Shown here one piece after another: positions 63,415 through 64,000 of a DNA stretch of 64,000 nucleotides. The position numbers and the translations under genes were made by a program. The notes under the pieces are model-generated. The model had not been told where the DNA came from, made no database searches, and saw nothing but the letters and a program-made list of their open reading frames with translations. The DNA is from Acridotheres tristis (Eukaryota; Chordata; Aves; Passeriformes; Sturnidae): NCBI GenBank assembly GCA_037013685.1, contig CM072894.1, positions 11,547,449 to 11,611,448 on the forward strand, read 5' to 3'. The stretch's first letter is position 1. Each line of letters starts with the position of its first letter.

Positions 63415-64000
63415 CACGGACTTGGAAGTAGCTGTCAGCTCTTACTCTGGTTGCTCTTGCATGTCACGTTAGCATATAACTGCAGTGCAGGGGATCCCAC
63501 TACTGTCTTTTCACACTTTGAGGTTAGGGTCTCTTGTGAAGGCAAAACCAAGAGGATAAAGGCAGTGGGTTTCTACCTCAAACCAAGTACCTCTTCATTT
63601 TCTACAATGTCCAGTCATTTCATAATGAAAATGCTGCAAAACTGCAGGGAGACAAGACAGTCTTGTTTATTCCTTTTAAATCTTTTTCCTGCCTCTAAAG
63701 AAAGTATCTTAAAATCCTGAAACTGCTCTTGGCTCAGAGCTGTAAACTTGCAGGTTGAAAGGCTGAAGAGGGAAGGATAAGAATGTCATGCTAAAAGAGC
63801 TTCTTCTAAAGCTCATCTCCCTTCAAAGCTGGCTCTCTTATCCTTCTTCCTTAACTACTTTGAAAATCTGCCTTCATGTTTTCTGAACCCCAATGAAATG
63901 TATGATCTTTTCTCTAGAAATACAATCTGTAGTAAGATTCTGTTCTACTTGCTGTTTCCTCTCTTTCTGAGGACAGCCTGGCTCCACATCACATCATTTT
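63415..64000 (+). other. CARF: CARF 3' UTR or next intron
   Basis: The sequence after the TAA at 63412-63414 has no further exon matching the recalled human CARF C-terminus and no canonical AATAAA before the window ends. It is either 3' UTR of the readthrough form or the start of an intron after the donor at 63307. An 89-codon ORF at 63451-63720 has no recognisable features. Confidence 0.5.

Overview
This is vertebrate nuclear DNA, almost certainly from a bird. The genes are split by GT-AG introns, the intergenic DNA is AT-rich, the dispersed repeats are avian CR1 LINE fragments, and one CARF intron holds an avian-type retroviral LTR. The gene order FAM117B > (gap) > WDR12 < CARF > matches human 2q33 synteny. 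I cannot fix the species. The CR1 and LTR types would suit a passerine or another neoavian bird.

Layout. (1) 1-6811, + strand: the last four coding exons of FAM117B (269 residues and the stop), followed by a long 3' UTR that may run to about 12.3 kb. (2) About 12.4-33.1 kb: a 20-kb interval with no gene I can name. It holds two CR1 fragments, a diverged repeat pair, a strongly AT-rich block at 24.0-25.7 kb and a few weak exon-like ORFs. In mammals ICA1L lies here on the minus strand, but I see no ICA1L exon. (3) 33084-40615, - strand: a complete 13-exon WDR12 gene. The reconstructed CDS is 1272 nt (423 aa), the length of the human protein, and every exon junction keeps frame. (4) About 40.2-41.2 kb: a CpG island that acts as a shared head-to-head promoter for WDR12 and CARF, with a CACGTG E-box just upstream of the WDR12 start codon. 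(5) 44498-63414, + strand: twelve coding exons of CARF (calcium-responsive transcription factor). The 3' end is uncertain: either translation ends at 63414, or the transcript splices at 63306 into exons beyond the window.

Function. WDR12 is the PeBoW-complex subunit for 60S ribosome biogenesis. CARF is a nuclear DNA-binding activator of calcium-responsive genes. FAM117B is a poorly understood Ser-rich protein. They share no pathway and are neighbours by old synteny, except that WDR12 and CARF share a promoter. I found no previously undescribed system. The best leads are an ETGD sequence at the proposed KEAP1-binding site of FAM117B, the absence of recognisable ICA1L, the AT-rich block, and the uncertain and diverged parts of CARF. 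Comparisons with human proteins are from memory, not from a search.
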